Source: Streptomyces sp. MUM 178J (GTDB taxonomy: Bacteria; Actinomycetota; Actinomycetes; Streptomycetales; Streptomycetaceae). Taken from it: DNA of 64,000 nucleotides. The notes below the pieces were generated by a model, which was not told where the DNA came from, ran no database searches, and was given only the letters and a program-made list of their open reading frames with translations. The stretch covers positions 21,306 to 85,305 of the forward strand of contig NZ_JADWYQ010000031.1 in NCBI RefSeq assembly GCF_022414575.1. Direction: 5' to 3'. Of the stretch, positions 43,391-53,281 are shown one piece after another; positions within the stretch are counted from its first letter, which is position 1, and the number at the start of each line of letters is the position of its first letter. A program made the translations under genes and the position numbers.

Positions 43391-45049
43391 ATGTCAGGAC
43401 CCCGCCCCGTACGGGCGCCGCGCGGTACGGAACTGAGCGCCCTGGGATGGCAGCAGGAGGCCGCCCTCCGCATGCTCCAGAACAACCTCGACCCCGAGGT
43501 CGCCGAGCACCCGGACAAGCTCGTCGTCTACGGCGGCACGGGCAAGGCCGCCCGCGACTGGCGCTCCTTCGACGCGATGACCCGCACCCTGCGCACGCTC
43601 AAGCAGGACGAGACGATGCTTGTGCAGTCCGGGCGGCCGGTCGGCGTGATGCAGACCCACGAGTGGGCGCCGCGTGTGCTGATCGCCAACTCCAACCTGG
43701 TGGGCGACTGGGCCAACTGGGAGGAGTTCCGCCGCCTCGAGGCGCTCGGCCTGACCATGTACGGCCAGATGACGGCCGGCTCCTGGATCTACATCGGCAC
43801 CCAGGGCATCCTGCAGGGCACCTATGAGACGTTCGCGGCGGTGGCGGCGAAGAAGTTCGGCGGGAGCCTGGCGGGCACGATCACGCTGACGGCGGGGCTC
43901 GGCGGGATGGGCGGCGCGCAGCCGCTCGCCGTGACCATGAACGACGGCGTCGCGATCTGCATCGACTGTGACCCGCGCGCCATCGAGCGCCGTATCGAGC
44001 ACGGCTATCTGGACGTCCGCGCCGACTCGCTCGACGAGGCTCTGCGGCTGGCCGTCGAGGCGCGCGACGCCCGCCGCCCGCTGTCGATCGGCCTGCTGGG
44101 CAACGCGGCGGAGCTGCTGCCGCGCATGCTGGAGTCGGGCGCGCCCGTCGACATCGTCACCGACCAGACCTCCGCCCACGATCCGCTGTCGTATCTGCCG
44201 CTGGGCGTCGCCTTCGAGGACATGGCCTCGTACGCGGCCGAGAAGCCCGCCGACTTCACCCGGAGGGCGCGCGAGTCCATGGCGCGGCACGTCGAGGCCA
44301 TGGTCGGCTTCATGGACGCGGGCGCCGAGGTCTTCGACTACGGCAACTCCATCCGCGGCGAGGCACAGCTCGCCGGATACGACCGGGCGTTCGCCTTCCC
44401 CGGCTTCGTCCCCGCCTATATCCGGCCGCTGTTCTGCGAAGGCAAGGGCCCCTTCCGCTGGGCGGCCCTCTCCGGAGACCCGAAGGACATCGCCGCGACG
44501 GACCGCGCCGTCCTGGACCTCTTCCCGGAGAACGAGTCCCTCGCCCGCTGGATCAGGATGGCCGGGGAGCGCGTCCGCTTCCAGGGACTGCCCGCCCGCA
44601 TCTGCTGGCTCGGCTACGGGGAACGCGACCGCGCGGGCGAGCGCTTCAACGACATGGTCGCGAGCGGCGAGCTGTCCGCGCCCGTCGTCATCGGCCGCGA
44701 CCACCTCGACTGCGGCTCGGTTGCCTCCCCGTACCGCGAGACCGAGGCGATGCTCGACGGCTCCGACGCGATCGCCGACTGGCCGCTGCTCAACGCCATG
44801 GTCAACGTCGCCTCCGGCGCGTCCTGGGTCTCCCTCCACCACGGCGGCGGCGTCGGCATGGGCCGCTCCCTCCACGCGGGCCAGGTCACGGTCGCCGACG
44901 GCACGCCGCTGGCCGGCGAGAAGATCCGCCGCGTCCTGACGAACGACCCGGGCATGGGCGTCATCCGCCATGTCGACGCCGGCTACGACCTCGCGGACTC
45001 CGTCGCCACGGCGAAGGGCGTCCGCGTCCCGATGCGGGAGGACGCATGA
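43391..45049 (+). CDS. hutU: Urocanate hydratase
   Basis: 552 residues, ATG with GAGGAGG eight bases upstream. The family is clear: [57 protein letters not shown] (NAD-binding), FEDMASYA and the C-terminal [17 protein letters not shown]. It uses tightly bound NAD as an electrophile to hydrate urocanate to imidazolonepropionate, the second step of histidine degradation. Its stop overlaps the start of the M20 hydrolase gene by 4 bases. Histidase (hutH) is not in this window. Confidence 0.97.
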   Translation: MSGPRPVRAPRGTELSALGWQQEAALRMLQNNLDPEVAEHPDKLVVYGGTGKAARDWRSFDAMTRTLRTLKQDETMLVQSGRPVGVMQTHEWAPRVLIANSNLVGDWANWEEFRRLEALGLTMYGQMTAGSWIYIGTQGILQGTYETFAAVAAKKFGGSLAGTITLTAGLGGMGGAQPLAVTMNDGVAICIDCDPRAIERRIEHGYLDVRADSLDEALRLAVEARDARRPLSIGLLGNAAELLPRMLESGAPVDIVTDQTSAHDPLSYLPLGVAFEDMASYAAEKPADFTRRARESMARHVEAMVGFMDAGAEVFDYGNSIRGEAQLAGYDRAFAFPGFVPAYIRPLFCEGKGPFRWAALSGDPKDIAATDRAVLDLFPENESLARWIRMAGERVRFQGLPARICWLGYGERDRAGERFNDMVASGELSAPVVIGRDHLDCGSVASPYRETEAMLDGSDAIADWPLLNAMVNVASGASWVSLHHGGGVGMGRSLHAGQVTVADGTPLAGEKIRRVLTNDPGMGVIRHVDAGYDLADSVATAKGVRVPMREDA

Positions 45050-46335
45050 GCCCCATGCCTCCCCCCGCCCCGGACGCGCCCGGGGACCGCGGCGCGGCCG
45101 CCCAGGCATCCGCGGCGGGCGGGCGGGGGAGCTCGTTCCACGAGATGTGGGCCGACCTCGCGGGGATCGGACGCAGCGCCGAGAGCGGCGGGTACCGCCG
45201 GTACGCGTGGACGGCCGCCGATGCCGAGTGCCGGGCGTGGTTCCGGGAGCAGGCCGAGGCGCGGGGGCTGGTCTACGAGGTCGACCGGAACGGCAACCAG
45301 TGGGCCTGGCTCGGGGACCCCGCAGCCGGAGACGCCGTCGTGACCGGGTCGCATCTGGACTCCGTGCCCGACGGAGGGGCCTTCGACGGCCCCCTCGGCG
45401 TCGTCTCCTCCTTCGCCGCGCTCGACGAACTCCGCAGCAGAGGCGTGACGTTCAACAGGCCCGTCGCCGTGGCCAACTTCGGCGACGAGGAAGGCGCCCG
45501 CTTCGGGCTGGCCTGCACCGGCTCCCGGCTCACGGCGGGGCAGCTCACCCGCGAGGCCGCCCACGCCCTGCGCGACGCGGACGGCGTCCGCCTCGCGCAG
45601 GCCATGGAGGCCGCCGGACACGACCCCGACGCCATCGGGTCCGACCTCGAACGCCTCGGCCGTATCGGAGCGTTCGTCGAGCTGCACATCGAACAGGGCC
45701 GCGCCCTCGACCTCACCCGCGACCGCGTCGGCATCGCCTCCGCGATCTGGCCGCACGGCCGCTGGCGGTTCGACTTCCGCGGCGAGGCCAACCACGCGGG
45801 CACCACCCGGCTCGCCGACCGCCGCGACCCGATGCTGACCTACGCCGAAACCGTGCTCGCCGCCCGCCGCGAGGCAGAACTCGCCGGCGCCGTCGCCACC
45901 TTCGGCAAGGTCGCCGTCGAACCGAACGGAGTCAACGCCATCCCGTCCCTCGTCCGCGGCTGGCTCGACTCCCGCGCTGCCGACCAGGACGTCCTCGACA
46001 CCGTCGTCGCCGCCGTGGAGGCCGCGGCCCGCGAGCGCGCGCAGCGGGACGGCGTCGATCTCGACGTCGTCCGCGAGTCCTTCACTCCCGTGGTCGAGTT
46101 CGAGCACGCCCTGCGCGACGAGCTCGGCAAGATCCTGGGCGGGGCCGTGCCCGTCCTCGGCACGGGCGCGGGCCATGACGCGGGCATCCTGTCCGGCTCG
46201 ATCCCGACCGCGATGCTCTTCGTCCGCAATCCCACCGGCGTCTCCCACTCCCCGGCCGAATTCGCCGCCGAGGACGACTGCGCAGCCGGGGTGCTCGCCC
46301 TCGCCGACGTGCTGGAGGGCCTGGCGTGCCGCTGA
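45046..46335 (+). CDS. M20-family amidohydrolase (allantoate amidohydrolase/N-carbamoylase-like)
   Basis: 429 residues. The N-terminal ~25 residues are Pro/Ala-rich. Metal-site segments of the M20/HyuC group are present: [19 protein letters not shown] (His and Asp ligands), [10 protein letters not shown] (Glu ligands), ELHIEQG, HAGTTR and [11 protein letters not shown]. The family hydrolyses N-carbamoyl, N-formyl or ureido amino acids. It is coupled to hutU and overlaps hutF, so its natural role is probably the last histidine-degradation step, hydrolysis of N-formylglutamate, in place of a standard HutG. That is inferred from context. Confidence 0.88.
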   Translation: MSPMPPPAPDAPGDRGAAAQASAAGGRGSSFHEMWADLAGIGRSAESGGYRRYAWTAADAECRAWFREQAEARGLVYEVDRNGNQWAWLGDPAAGDAVVTGSHLDSVPDGGAFDGPLGVVSSFAALDELRSRGVTFNRPVAVANFGDEEGARFGLACTGSRLTAGQLTREAAHALRDADGVRLAQAMEAAGHDPDAIGSDLERLGRIGAFVELHIEQGRALDLTRDRVGIASAIWPHGRWRFDFRGEANHAGTTRLADRRDPMLTYAETVLAARREAELAGAVATFGKVAVEPNGVNAIPSLVRGWLDSRAADQDVLDTVVAAVEAAARERAQRDGVDLDVVRESFTPVVEFEHALRDELGKILGGAVPVLGTGAGHDAGILSGSIPTAMLFVRNPTGVSHSPAEFAAEDDCAAGVLALADVLEGLACR

Positions 46336-47690
46336 CGACGACGTACTGGCTGGAGCACGCCTGGCTCGGCGACGCCGTAGAGCCGGGCGTGCTGCTCGAG
46401 GCGGCGGACGGCCGTATCGCGGCCCTGCACAAGGAGACGCCCGCCCCGCCGCCCGGAGCGGAGGTGCTGCGCGGGCTCACCCTCCCCGGCCTGGCCAACA
46501 GCCACAGCCACGCCTTCCACCGCGCGCTGCGCGGCGCCGTCCAGGCCGAGTCCGGCACCTTCTGGACCTGGCGCGAGACCATGTACCGCATCGCGTCGCG
46601 ACTGACGCCCGACATGTACTTCGCCCTCGCGCGGGCGGCCTACGCGGAGATGGCACTCGCCGGGATCACGGCCGTGGGCGAGTTCCACTATCTCCACCAC
46701 GCGCCCGGCGGGGCCCCCTACGCCGACCCCAACGCCATGGGCGAGGCCCTCATCGCGGCCGCCGCCGACGCAGGGATCCGGATCACCCTCCTCGACACCT
46801 GCTACCTGTCCTCCGGCTTCGGGCAGCCGCCCGGCGAGCACCAGCTGCGTTTCTCCGACGGCACCGCGGAGGCATGGGCCGAACGCTGTTCAGTTCTCAA
46901 GGACCGGGATCACGTGCGGATCGGGGCGGCCGTCCACTCCGTGCGCGCCGTGCCCGCCGAGCAGCTGGCGACGGTGGCGCGCTGGGCCGAGGAGCGGGGG
47001 GCCCCGCTGCATGTGCACCTGTCGGAGCAGCCCGCCGAGAACGAGGCGTGCCTCGCCGCACACGGCTGCACCCCCGCCCGGCTGCTGGCCGACCACGGCG
47101 TACTGGGCGCGCGCACCACAGGCGTCCACAACACCCACCTCACCGACGAGGACATCGCGCTGCTCGGCGGCGCCGGCGCCGGCACCTGCATGTGCCCCAC
47201 CACCGAACGCGACCTCGCCGACGGCATCGGCCCGGCCGCCGCACTCCAGCGCGCGGGCTCCCCGCTCTCGCTCGGCAGCGACAGCCACGCCGTCGTCGAC
47301 CTCTTCGAAGAGGCCCGCGCCATGGAGCTGAACGAGCGTCTGCGCACCCGCACCCGCGGCCACTGGACCGCGGCGGCGCTGCTGCGCGCCGCCGCCGAGG
47401 ACGGCCATGCCGCGCTCGGCCGCCCCGACGCGGGCCGCATCGAGCAGGACGCGCTCGCCGACTTCACGACCGTCGCCCTGGACTCGGTCAGAACGGCGGG
47501 ACCGCCGCCGCGACTCGGAGCCGAGACGGCCGTATTCGCCGCCTCCGCGGCGGATGTCCGCCATACCGTCGTGGCCGGCCGCCATGTGGTCCGCGACGGA
47601 ACCCATGCGCGCGTCCCCGACGTCCCGGCGGCCCTGACGGACTCGATCGCAGCGCTGCACGACACCCGCCCCCGAGGAGCAACGTCTTGA
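46326..47690 (+). CDS. hutF: Formimidoylglutamate deiminase
   Basis: 454 residues from a GTG start overlapping the previous gene by 10 bases. It has the amidohydrolase barrel with the metal ligands in [15 protein letters not shown] (HxH), the conserved [24 protein letters not shown] and the final [11 protein letters not shown]sp. HutF releases ammonia from N-formimidoylglutamate to give N-formylglutamate, the four-step-plus-one histidine route. Its stop overlaps the TTG start of hutI. The substrate call is supported by its neighbours. Confidence 0.92.
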   Translation: MPLTTTYWLEHAWLGDAVEPGVLLEAADGRIAALHKETPAPPPGAEVLRGLTLPGLANSHSHAFHRALRGAVQAESGTFWTWRETMYRIASRLTPDMYFALARAAYAEMALAGITAVGEFHYLHHAPGGAPYADPNAMGEALIAAAADAGIRITLLDTCYLSSGFGQPPGEHQLRFSDGTAEAWAERCSVLKDRDHVRIGAAVHSVRAVPAEQLATVARWAEERGAPLHVHLSEQPAENEACLAAHGCTPARLLADHGVLGARTTGVHNTHLTDEDIALLGGAGAGTCMCPTTERDLADGIGPAAALQRAGSPLSLGSDSHAVVDLFEEARAMELNERLRTRTRGHWTAAALLRAAAEDGHAALGRPDAGRIEQDALADFTTVALDSVRTAGPPPRLGAETAVFAASAADVRHTVVAGRHVVRDGTHARVPDVPAALTDSIAALHDTRPRGATS

Positions 47691-48898
47691 CGGCCGACAG
47701 CACCCGCCCCACCAGCACCAGCACCAGCACCAGCACCGCCATCGTCAACATCGCCAGCCTGGTCACCAACGACCCCTCCCTGGGTGACGGAACCCCCCTC
47801 GGCCTGATCCAGGACGCGGCCGTGGTCATCGACGGCGACCGCGTCTCCTGGGTCGGCGAGTCAAGCAAAGCACCCGCCACTGACAACCGGGTCGACGCCG
47901 CCGGCCGCGCTGCGATCCCCGGCTTCGTGGACTCCCACTCCCACCTGGTCTTCGCGGGCGACCGCACCAGGGAGTTCAACGCCCGGATGTCCGGCCGCTC
48001 CTACACCGCGGGCGGCATCCGCACCACCGTCGCAGCCACCCGCGCCGCCGCCGACGACGTGCTCGACGCCAACCTCGTCCGCTACCTCGACGAGGCGCTG
48101 CGCCAGGGCACCACCACCTTCGAGACCAAGTCCGGCTACGGCCTCACCGTCGAGGACGAGGCCCGCGCCCTGCGCATCGCCGCCCGCCACACCGAGGAGG
48201 TCACCTTCCTCGGCGCGCACATCGTCCCGCCCGACTTCGCGGACGACCCCGCAGGCTATGTCGGGCTCGTCACCGGCGAGATGCTCGACGCCTGCGCGCC
48301 CCACGCCCGCTGGGTCGACGTGTTCTGCGAGAAGGGCGCGTTCGACGGCGACCAGGCCCGCCGGATCCTCACGGCGGGCAAGGCGAAGGGCCTCACCCCC
48401 CGCGTCCACGCCAACCAGCTCTCGTACGGGCCCGGCGTCCAGCTCGCCGTCGAACTCGACGCCGCCAGCGCCGACCACTGCACCCACCTCACCGCCGAGG
48501 ACGTGGACGCGCTCGCGGGCAGTGCGACCGTCGCCACCCTGCTGCCCGGCGCGGAGTTCTCCACCCGCGCCGAATGGCCCGACGCACGCCGTCTCCTCGA
48601 CGCGGGTGCGACGGTCGCCCTGTCCACGGACTGCAACCCCGGCTCGTCCTTCACCTCCTCCATGCCCTTCTGCATCGCGCTCGCCGTACGCGACATGGGC
48701 ATGACCCCGGACGAGGCGATCTGGTCCGCCACGGCCGGCGGAGCGGCCGCGCTGCGCCGTACCGACGTCGGCCGCATCACCCCCGGCGCCCGCGCCGACC
48801 TGGCACTCCTCGACGCGCCCAGCCATGTGCACCTGGCTTACCGTCCGGGTGTCCCGCTGGTCGACGCGGTCTGGCAGCGGGGTGTGCGCAGGCGCTGA
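47687..48898 (+). CDS. hutI: Imidazolonepropionase
   Basis: 403 residues from the TTG at 47687, chosen for GAGGAG seven bases upstream and overlap with the hutF stop. An N-terminal run of Thr-Ser repeats comes from a 6-base DNA repeat (about 47710-47740). Catalytic landmarks: [18 protein letters not shown] (metal His pair and substrate-binding Arg), [37 protein letters not shown] and [12 protein letters not shown]. It opens the imidazolone ring to give N-formimidoylglutamate, the HutF substrate. It is the last gene of the hut operon and is convergent with the P450 gene. Confidence 0.95.
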   Translation: MTADSTRPTSTSTSTSTAIVNIASLVTNDPSLGDGTPLGLIQDAAVVIDGDRVSWVGESSKAPATDNRVDAAGRAAIPGFVDSHSHLVFAGDRTREFNARMSGRSYTAGGIRTTVAATRAAADDVLDANLVRYLDEALRQGTTTFETKSGYGLTVEDEARALRIAARHTEEVTFLGAHIVPPDFADDPAGYVGLVTGEMLDACAPHARWVDVFCEKGAFDGDQARRILTAGKAKGLTPRVHANQLSYGPGVQLAVELDAASADHCTHLTAEDVDALAGSATVATLLPGAEFSTRAEWPDARRLLDAGATVALSTDCNPGSSFTSSMPFCIALAVRDMGMTPDEAIWSATAGGAAALRRTDVGRITPGARADLALLDAPSHVHLAYRPGVPLVDAVWQRGVRRR

Positions 48899-49032
48899 AC
48901 GCTGGGGCGTGGCGTGATCGGCCGTCGGCGTGTGCGGGTTCCGCCGCGGCTGGTCGCGCCCACGCGGCGGAGCCGCATGTCGATACGGCCCCGCCGCCCC
49001 TTCCAGGGCGCTGCCGAGCCGCGCCGGACGCG

Positions 49033-50313
49033 TTAGCCGCGCTCCTTCGGGGCACGGCTGAGCCGCACCGGGAGCCGGTGCACGCTGTTGCCCACGAAGC
49101 TGGCGTGCCGGGGCAGTTCGGACTCCGGCACGGCCAGGTCCAGCTCCGGGAAGCGGGTGAACAGCCGCTCCAGCGCGATCGTCGCCTCCATACGGGCCAG
49201 CGGCGCGCCCAGGCAGTAGTGCGGGCCGTGCCCCAGCGACAGATGGCGCGCCCCGGCCCCTCGCGCCCCACGCGTCACATCGAAGCGTGCGGCGTCCGGG
49301 CCGTGGCTCGCCGTGTCCCGGCCCGCGGCAGAGTAACCCGCCAGCACCGGCGTCCCCTTGGGGATCACCGTCCCGGCCAGCTCCAGATCCCGGGTGGGGT
49401 AGCGGAACGGGAAGTAGCTCACCGGGCTGTCCCAGCGCAGGGTCTCCTCGACCGCGTCCCCCCAGCCCGCCTTCCCCGACAGCACCAGCTCCAGCTGCTC
49501 CCGGTGGCCGCACAGCGCCCGCACGGCGTTGGTGATCAGGTTCAGGGTCGTCTCATGACCCGCGATGATCATCAGCATCAGGGTGCCGAGCAGCTCCTGG
49601 GGGCTCAGCCGGTCGCCGTCCTCCTCACGGGCGGCGATCAGCGCGCTCGTCAGGTCGTCGCCCGGGTTCTCCATCCGGCCCGCCGCGACCGCACTCAGCA
49701 CGGCCACCATCTCCCGGTTGGCCGCCATCGCCTCCTCGGGGCCGATGTCGGTGGCCACGATCTGGTTGGAGAGATGGTGCAGCCGGTCCTGGTGCTCGGC
49801 GTCCACGCCGAGCAGTTCGCAGATCACCCCCATCGGCAGCGGCAGTGCGAAGTGCCTCCGCAGATCCGCCACGCCGTCGCCGTGCGCCGCCGCGTCGGCC
49901 AGGGCGTCCAGCAGCTGCTCGGTCACCGTCTCGATCCGCGGCCGCAGCTCCTCCACCCGGCGCGCCGTGAACGCCTTGCTCACCAGCGACCGCAGCCGCC
50001 GGTGGTCCGCGTCGTCGGCCGTCGTCATCCCCTGCACGGTGGCGAAGGTCTTCAGCGGCCAGCCGTCGGCTATCTCCCCCTCCCGCAGCGCGGTGAAGTG
50101 CTCGGCTCCCTTGGCCACATCGGGGTGCGCGAGGAACTCCCTGAGGGCGTCATGGCCGAGCACCGCCATCCCCGCCACCTCGCCCGGCAGGACGACGGGC
50201 GTGACGGCCGCGCCCGCGGCGAGCAGCCGGGCGTTGTCCGCGTGCGGGCAGCCGCCGCCCGGGTCCATCCGATGGGCGTGTGTGCCGTGCTGCGTGACAT
50301 GCGAGCTGTTCAA
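49033..50313 (-). CDS. Cytochrome P450 of the conservon (CYP154-like)
   Basis: 426 residues from a TTG start with AGGAGA six bases upstream. All P450 motifs are canonical: LMLMIIAGHETTLN (I-helix), EETLRWDSP (ExxR) and the heme loop LSLGHGPHYCLGAPLARME. The N terminus has HGTHAHRMDPGGGCPHADNARLL as in CYP154 proteins. It follows the CYP157-type gene in the same direction, the usual CYP157-CYP154 pair attached to conservons. No ferredoxin or reductase gene is nearby. The substrate is unknown. Confidence 0.9.
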   Translation of the reverse strand: MNSSHVTQHGTHAHRMDPGGGCPHADNARLLAAGAAVTPVVLPGEVAGMAVLGHDALREFLAHPDVAKGAEHFTALREGEIADGWPLKTFATVQGMTTADDADHRRLRSLVSKAFTARRVEELRPRIETVTEQLLDALADAAAHGDGVADLRRHFALPLPMGVICELLGVDAEHQDRLHHLSNQIVATDIGPEEAMAANREMVAVLSAVAAGRMENPGDDLTSALIAAREEDGDRLSPQELLGTLMLMIIAGHETTLNLITNAVRALCGHREQLELVLSGKAGWGDAVEETLRWDSPVSYFPFRYPTRDLELAGTVIPKGTPVLAGYSAAGRDTASHGPDAARFDVTRGARGAGARHLSLGHGPHYCLGAPLARMEATIALERLFTRFPELDLAVPESELPRHASFVGNSVHRLPVRLSRAPKERG

Positions 50314-50339
50314 CGTGGCTCTCCTGACTGTTGCCGGGG

Positions 50340-51737
50340 TCAGACTGAGGGGGATGCGGCGGAGGAAACCGAGAGGGATGAGGCGGAGGCGTCGGAGGGG
50401 GACGGCGGCAGGTGGGGTTCCGTGAAACGCACCGGCAGGGCCGCGAGCCCCTTGCTCCAGGGCGACTTGATCCAGGCCAGCTCACTCTCGTCCACCGCCA
50501 GCTCCATGTCCGGCAGCCGGTGCCGGATGGTGTCCACGGCGGTACGGGTGATCAGCCGCGCCGGGTCCTGCGCCGGGCACGTGTGCGGTCCCGCGCCGAA
50601 CGCCAGATGCGAACGGTTGCCGACGACCGGGCTGCCGTCCGCCGGCAGGATCCGAGGATCCTGGTTGGCCGCAGCCAGACCGAGGATGAGCATGTCGCCG
50701 GCCCGGACGGCCTGGCCGCCGAACTCCAGATCGCGGGTGGCGTAGCGGGCCGGGAAGTTCTGCGTCGGGGGGAAGCGCCACAGAACGAGGTCGAGGGCGT
50801 CGTCCACGCTCAGATGCCCGCCGGTGAGGGAGGACCGGAAGGCGGGGTCGCACAGCAGGATCCGCAGGGTGGTCGCAATCCAGTTCACGGTCGTCTGGTT
50901 CCCCGCGGTGAACATCACCACCAGGTTGTGCAGCACCTCCTCGTCCGTGAGCGCCGCCGGGTGCGCACACAGCGCCGATGTGATGTCGTTGCCGGGCCGA
51001 CGGCGCTTCTCCTCGATCAGGGAGAGGAGGATCGCGCCCATGCGCTTGCTCGCGTTCGCCGAGTCCGCGTTGGCGGCCGCCATCCCCGCGATCGCCTGGA
51101 CAAGCTGCTGCCCCGTCCGCTCGTCCACCCCCAGCAGCCCGGTGATCACCTGCATCGGCAGCCTGCGCGCATAGTGCGGCACGAGGTCCGCCTCCCGCCG
51201 CCGGGCGAACGACGCGATCAGCCGCTCCGCGGTCGCCCGCACGCTGCGCCGCAGCTCGTGCCCGTTGATGCGGGCCAGCGCATCGGAGACCGCGGCACGC
51301 ATCCTGCGGTGCTGCTGCCCGTCGGCGAACAGCAACGCGGGCCGCCAGCCGACCATCGGCAGAATCGGCGAGTCGGCCGGGACCCGACCCTCACGCAGCA
51401 GGGACCAGCGGCGCGGATCGTGTGAGAAGTCCTGCTCCTCGCGGGTCAGCCGCAGCAGCTCATGGTGGCCGAGCACCAGCCAGGCGTCGATCCCGGGCGC
51501 GACCGTCACGGGGGCCACCGGCCCGTGCGCCCGGCGCAGCTCCTCGTACAGCGCGGGCATCCGGTCGCCGTCCAGGTGCGGCCCGTACAGCGGTGTGGCG
51601 GCCGGGCATCGGCCCGCGGGCGACGGTGCGGAGACAGAGGAGACAGAGGAGACAGAGGAGACAGAGGAGACGGAGGGGACGGAGGGGACGGAGGGGACGG
51701 AGGGGACGGAGGGTCCGGAGGGTCCGGGGTGGGTCAT
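50340..51737 (-). CDS. Cytochrome P450 of the conservon (CYP157-like, CvnE)
   Basis: 465 residues. The heme loop FGAGPHTCPAQDPARL retains the Cys ligand. The K-helix ExxR is absent: the equivalent segment is DDALDLVLWRFPP, lacking both Glu and Arg, as described for the CYP157 family. The I-helix has FTAGNQTTVNW in place of AGxET. Residues 9-36 are a repetitive PSVPSV/SVSSVS tail from a 9-base DNA repeat (about 51631-51715). The ATG overlaps the GTPase stop by 4 bases, so it belongs to the conservon operon. Normal monooxygenase activity is doubtful. Confidence 0.9.
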   Translation of the reverse strand: MTHPGPSGPSVPSVPSVPSVPSVSSVSSVSSVSSVSAPSPAGRCPAATPLYGPHLDGDRMPALYEELRRAHGPVAPVTVAPGIDAWLVLGHHELLRLTREEQDFSHDPRRWSLLREGRVPADSPILPMVGWRPALLFADGQQHRRMRAAVSDALARINGHELRRSVRATAERLIASFARRREADLVPHYARRLPMQVITGLLGVDERTGQQLVQAIAGMAAANADSANASKRMGAILLSLIEEKRRRPGNDITSALCAHPAALTDEEVLHNLVVMFTAGNQTTVNWIATTLRILLCDPAFRSSLTGGHLSVDDALDLVLWRFPPTQNFPARYATRDLEFGGQAVRAGDMLILGLAAANQDPRILPADGSPVVGNRSHLAFGAGPHTCPAQDPARLITRTAVDTIRHRLPDMELAVDESELAWIKSPWSKGLAALPVRFTEPHLPPSPSDASASSLSVSSAASPSV

Positions 51738-52456
51738 CGAGGCTGCTCCGAGGACTGGGTCGTCACCGTGGCGGTGTCGATGAGATGGCGTACGAGGGCG
51801 ATCAACGCCTCGACCGAGGAGCGGTGTTCGCGGGCGTCACACGCCACCAGCGGGGTGTCGGGGAGGAGGTCGAGGGCGAGCCGCAGCTCGTCCTCCGGGT
51901 ACCGGGGGCTGCCGGGGAACACGTTCGCCGCGATCGCGAACGGCAGCCCGAGGTCCTCGAGATTGCCCAGCGCGTCGAAGGACGCCGCCAGGTCGCGGGT
52001 GTCGATCAGGGCGAGCGCGCCCAGCGCGCCCTTGGCGAGATCCCGCCACGCGGGCAGGAACCGCTGCTGACCCGGCGTTCCGAAGAGATAGAGCACCAGC
52101 TCGTCGCCGAGCGTCATCCGGCCGAAGTCCAGGGCGACGGTGGTCGTCCGCTTCGTACGCTCCCCGCCGGTGTCGACGCGGGCGCCGGCCTGGGTCATCA
52201 CCGCTTCCGTGGAGAGCGGCTCGATCTCCGAGACCGTGCCGATAAGAGTCGTCTTGCCGACGCCCAGCGGGCCGACGACCAGGATCTTGGCCGCGCCGGC
52301 GACCGTGGGTGCGACGTACTTGCCGCCTGTTCCGGCGCCTTCGGCGCCGTGGGGCAGCCGGCTGCCGGGGGGCTCGGGCGACCGGGGGCCGCCCGGTGCT
52401 CCGGGCGCCCCGGCCATGCCCGGGGCTTCGGCGTCAGAGACGGCTTTCGAGGCCAT
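51734..52456 (-). CDS. cvnD: Conservon GTP-binding protein CvnD
   Basis: 240 residues. After a Gly/Pro/Ala-rich 45-residue leader comes a Ras/MglA-like G domain: P-loop KILVVGPLGVGKTTLIG, TTVALDFGRM (switch region), LFGTPGQQRF (G3, DxxG replaced by TPGQ) and VAANVF near G4. CvnD proteins are small GTPases that work with the Roadblock protein CvnB and the sensor CvnA. The start lies inside the 3' end of cvnC (overlap 23 bases) and the stop overlaps the CYP157-like gene. Confidence 0.9.
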   Translation of the reverse strand: MASKAVSDAEAPGMAGAPGAPGGPRSPEPPGSRLPHGAEGAGTGGKYVAPTVAGAAKILVVGPLGVGKTTLIGTVSEIEPLSTEAVMTQAGARVDTGGERTKRTTTVALDFGRMTLGDELVLYLFGTPGQQRFLPAWRDLAKGALGALALIDTRDLAASFDALGNLEDLGLPFAIAANVFPGSPRYPEDELRLALDLLPDTPLVACDAREHRSSVEALIALVRHLIDTATVTTQSSEQPR

Positions 52457-52832
52457 GGAGGACCTTTCTGAGCATGCTCACATCGGCGCGTTCGGCCGGC
52501 GGAATCGGCGGACGGGTCACCAGCAGCCCCCACGCACGCAGGTCGGCCAGCAGCACCTGCACCACCGAGGGCGGCTGGCCCAGGTGTGCGGCCACCTCGG
52601 CGACGGAGAGCAGACCCTGACAGTGCGCCAGGATCACCCGGTGCTCCGGCTGGAGCGTCGCCGGGACCTCCGTCTCCGCGGCCATCACCAGCGACTCCCA
52701 GGACAGCGGCGCGGCGCCGGCGTCCGCCCGTCCGCCGGTGATCACGTACGGGCGTACCGCCGAGGTCGTCCGTCCCTCCGGGGACGGCGGGAAGCCCTGG
52801 CCGTCCGGGCGGTACGGGGAGCCGTCGCTCAT
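52434..52832 (-). CDS. cvnC: Conservon DUF742 protein CvnC
   Basis: 132 residues from the ATG at 52832, overlapping the cvnB stop (ATGA). DUF742 hallmarks: VRPYVITGGRA near the N terminus, then a winged-helix-like LQPEHRVILAHCQGLLSVAEVAAHLGQPPSVVQVLLADLRAWGLLVTRPP and a short C-terminal helix. CvnC is a multi-gene-family partner of the CvnA-B-D complex at the membrane; its biochemical role is not established. Confidence 0.9.
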   Translation of the reverse strand: MSDGSPYRPDGQGFPPSPEGRTTSAVRPYVITGGRADAGAAPLSWESLVMAAETEVPATLQPEHRVILAHCQGLLSVAEVAAHLGQPPSVVQVLLADLRAWGLLVTRPPIPPAERADVSMLRKVLHGLESRL

Positions 52833-53281
52833 GACGACGGACTCGGGGCCACCTGATCTCGCGGCTGGCTGCTCAGATGCGCGCCGATCTTCGCCACCAG
52901 GAGCTGCATCTGCTGGGCGACCAGGCCGACATCGGCCCCGGTGTCGGTCGCCACGCCCAGATGCGCTCCCAGGCCGGCCTGAGTGAAGAGCACGAACCCG
53001 TGCTCCGACTCCAGCATCAGCTGCCGCACCCCGGAGCCGCCGCCGAACACCAGCGACGCGGTGGAGCGCGCCGTCATCGTGATCGCGGCGCAGGCGGCGG
53101 AGAGCGACTCCGCCTCCGCCACGCTCAAGGCGGCGACCGCGCCCGAGAGGTTCTCCGCGGAGAGGTGCCCGAGGCGCAGCCCGTCCTCGGAGACGACCAC
53201 GGCGTGCCGCACACCCGGGATCTCCGTCAGCGGGCGCAGCATCCAGCCCAGGTCGGGGAGTCTGGTTATGGTTCCGGTCAC
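52829..53281 (-). CDS. cvnB: Conservon Roadblock/LC7 protein CvnB
   Basis: 150 residues from the GTG at 53281 overlapping the cvnA stop (GTGA). Roadblock fold: LGWMLRPLTEIPGVRHAVVVSEDGLRLGHL, LSAACAAITMTARSTASLVFGGGSGVRQLMLESEHGFVLFTQAG, and a C-terminal helix. It should control the nucleotide state of CvnD, by analogy with MglB and MglA. It is a member of the conservon operon. Confidence 0.92.
   Translation of the reverse strand: MTGTITRLPDLGWMLRPLTEIPGVRHAVVVSEDGLRLGHLSAENLSGAVAALSVAEAESLSAACAAITMTARSTASLVFGGGSGVRQLMLESEHGFVLFTQAGLGAHLGVATDTGADVGLVAQQMQLLVAKIGAHLSSQPRDQVAPSPSS

Noticed and set aside
49033..51737. The two P450 genes as parts of an antibiotic biosynthetic cluster
   Set aside because: They belong to the conservon operon (4-base overlap with cvnD), and no polyketide, peptide or terpene synthase gene is in the window.
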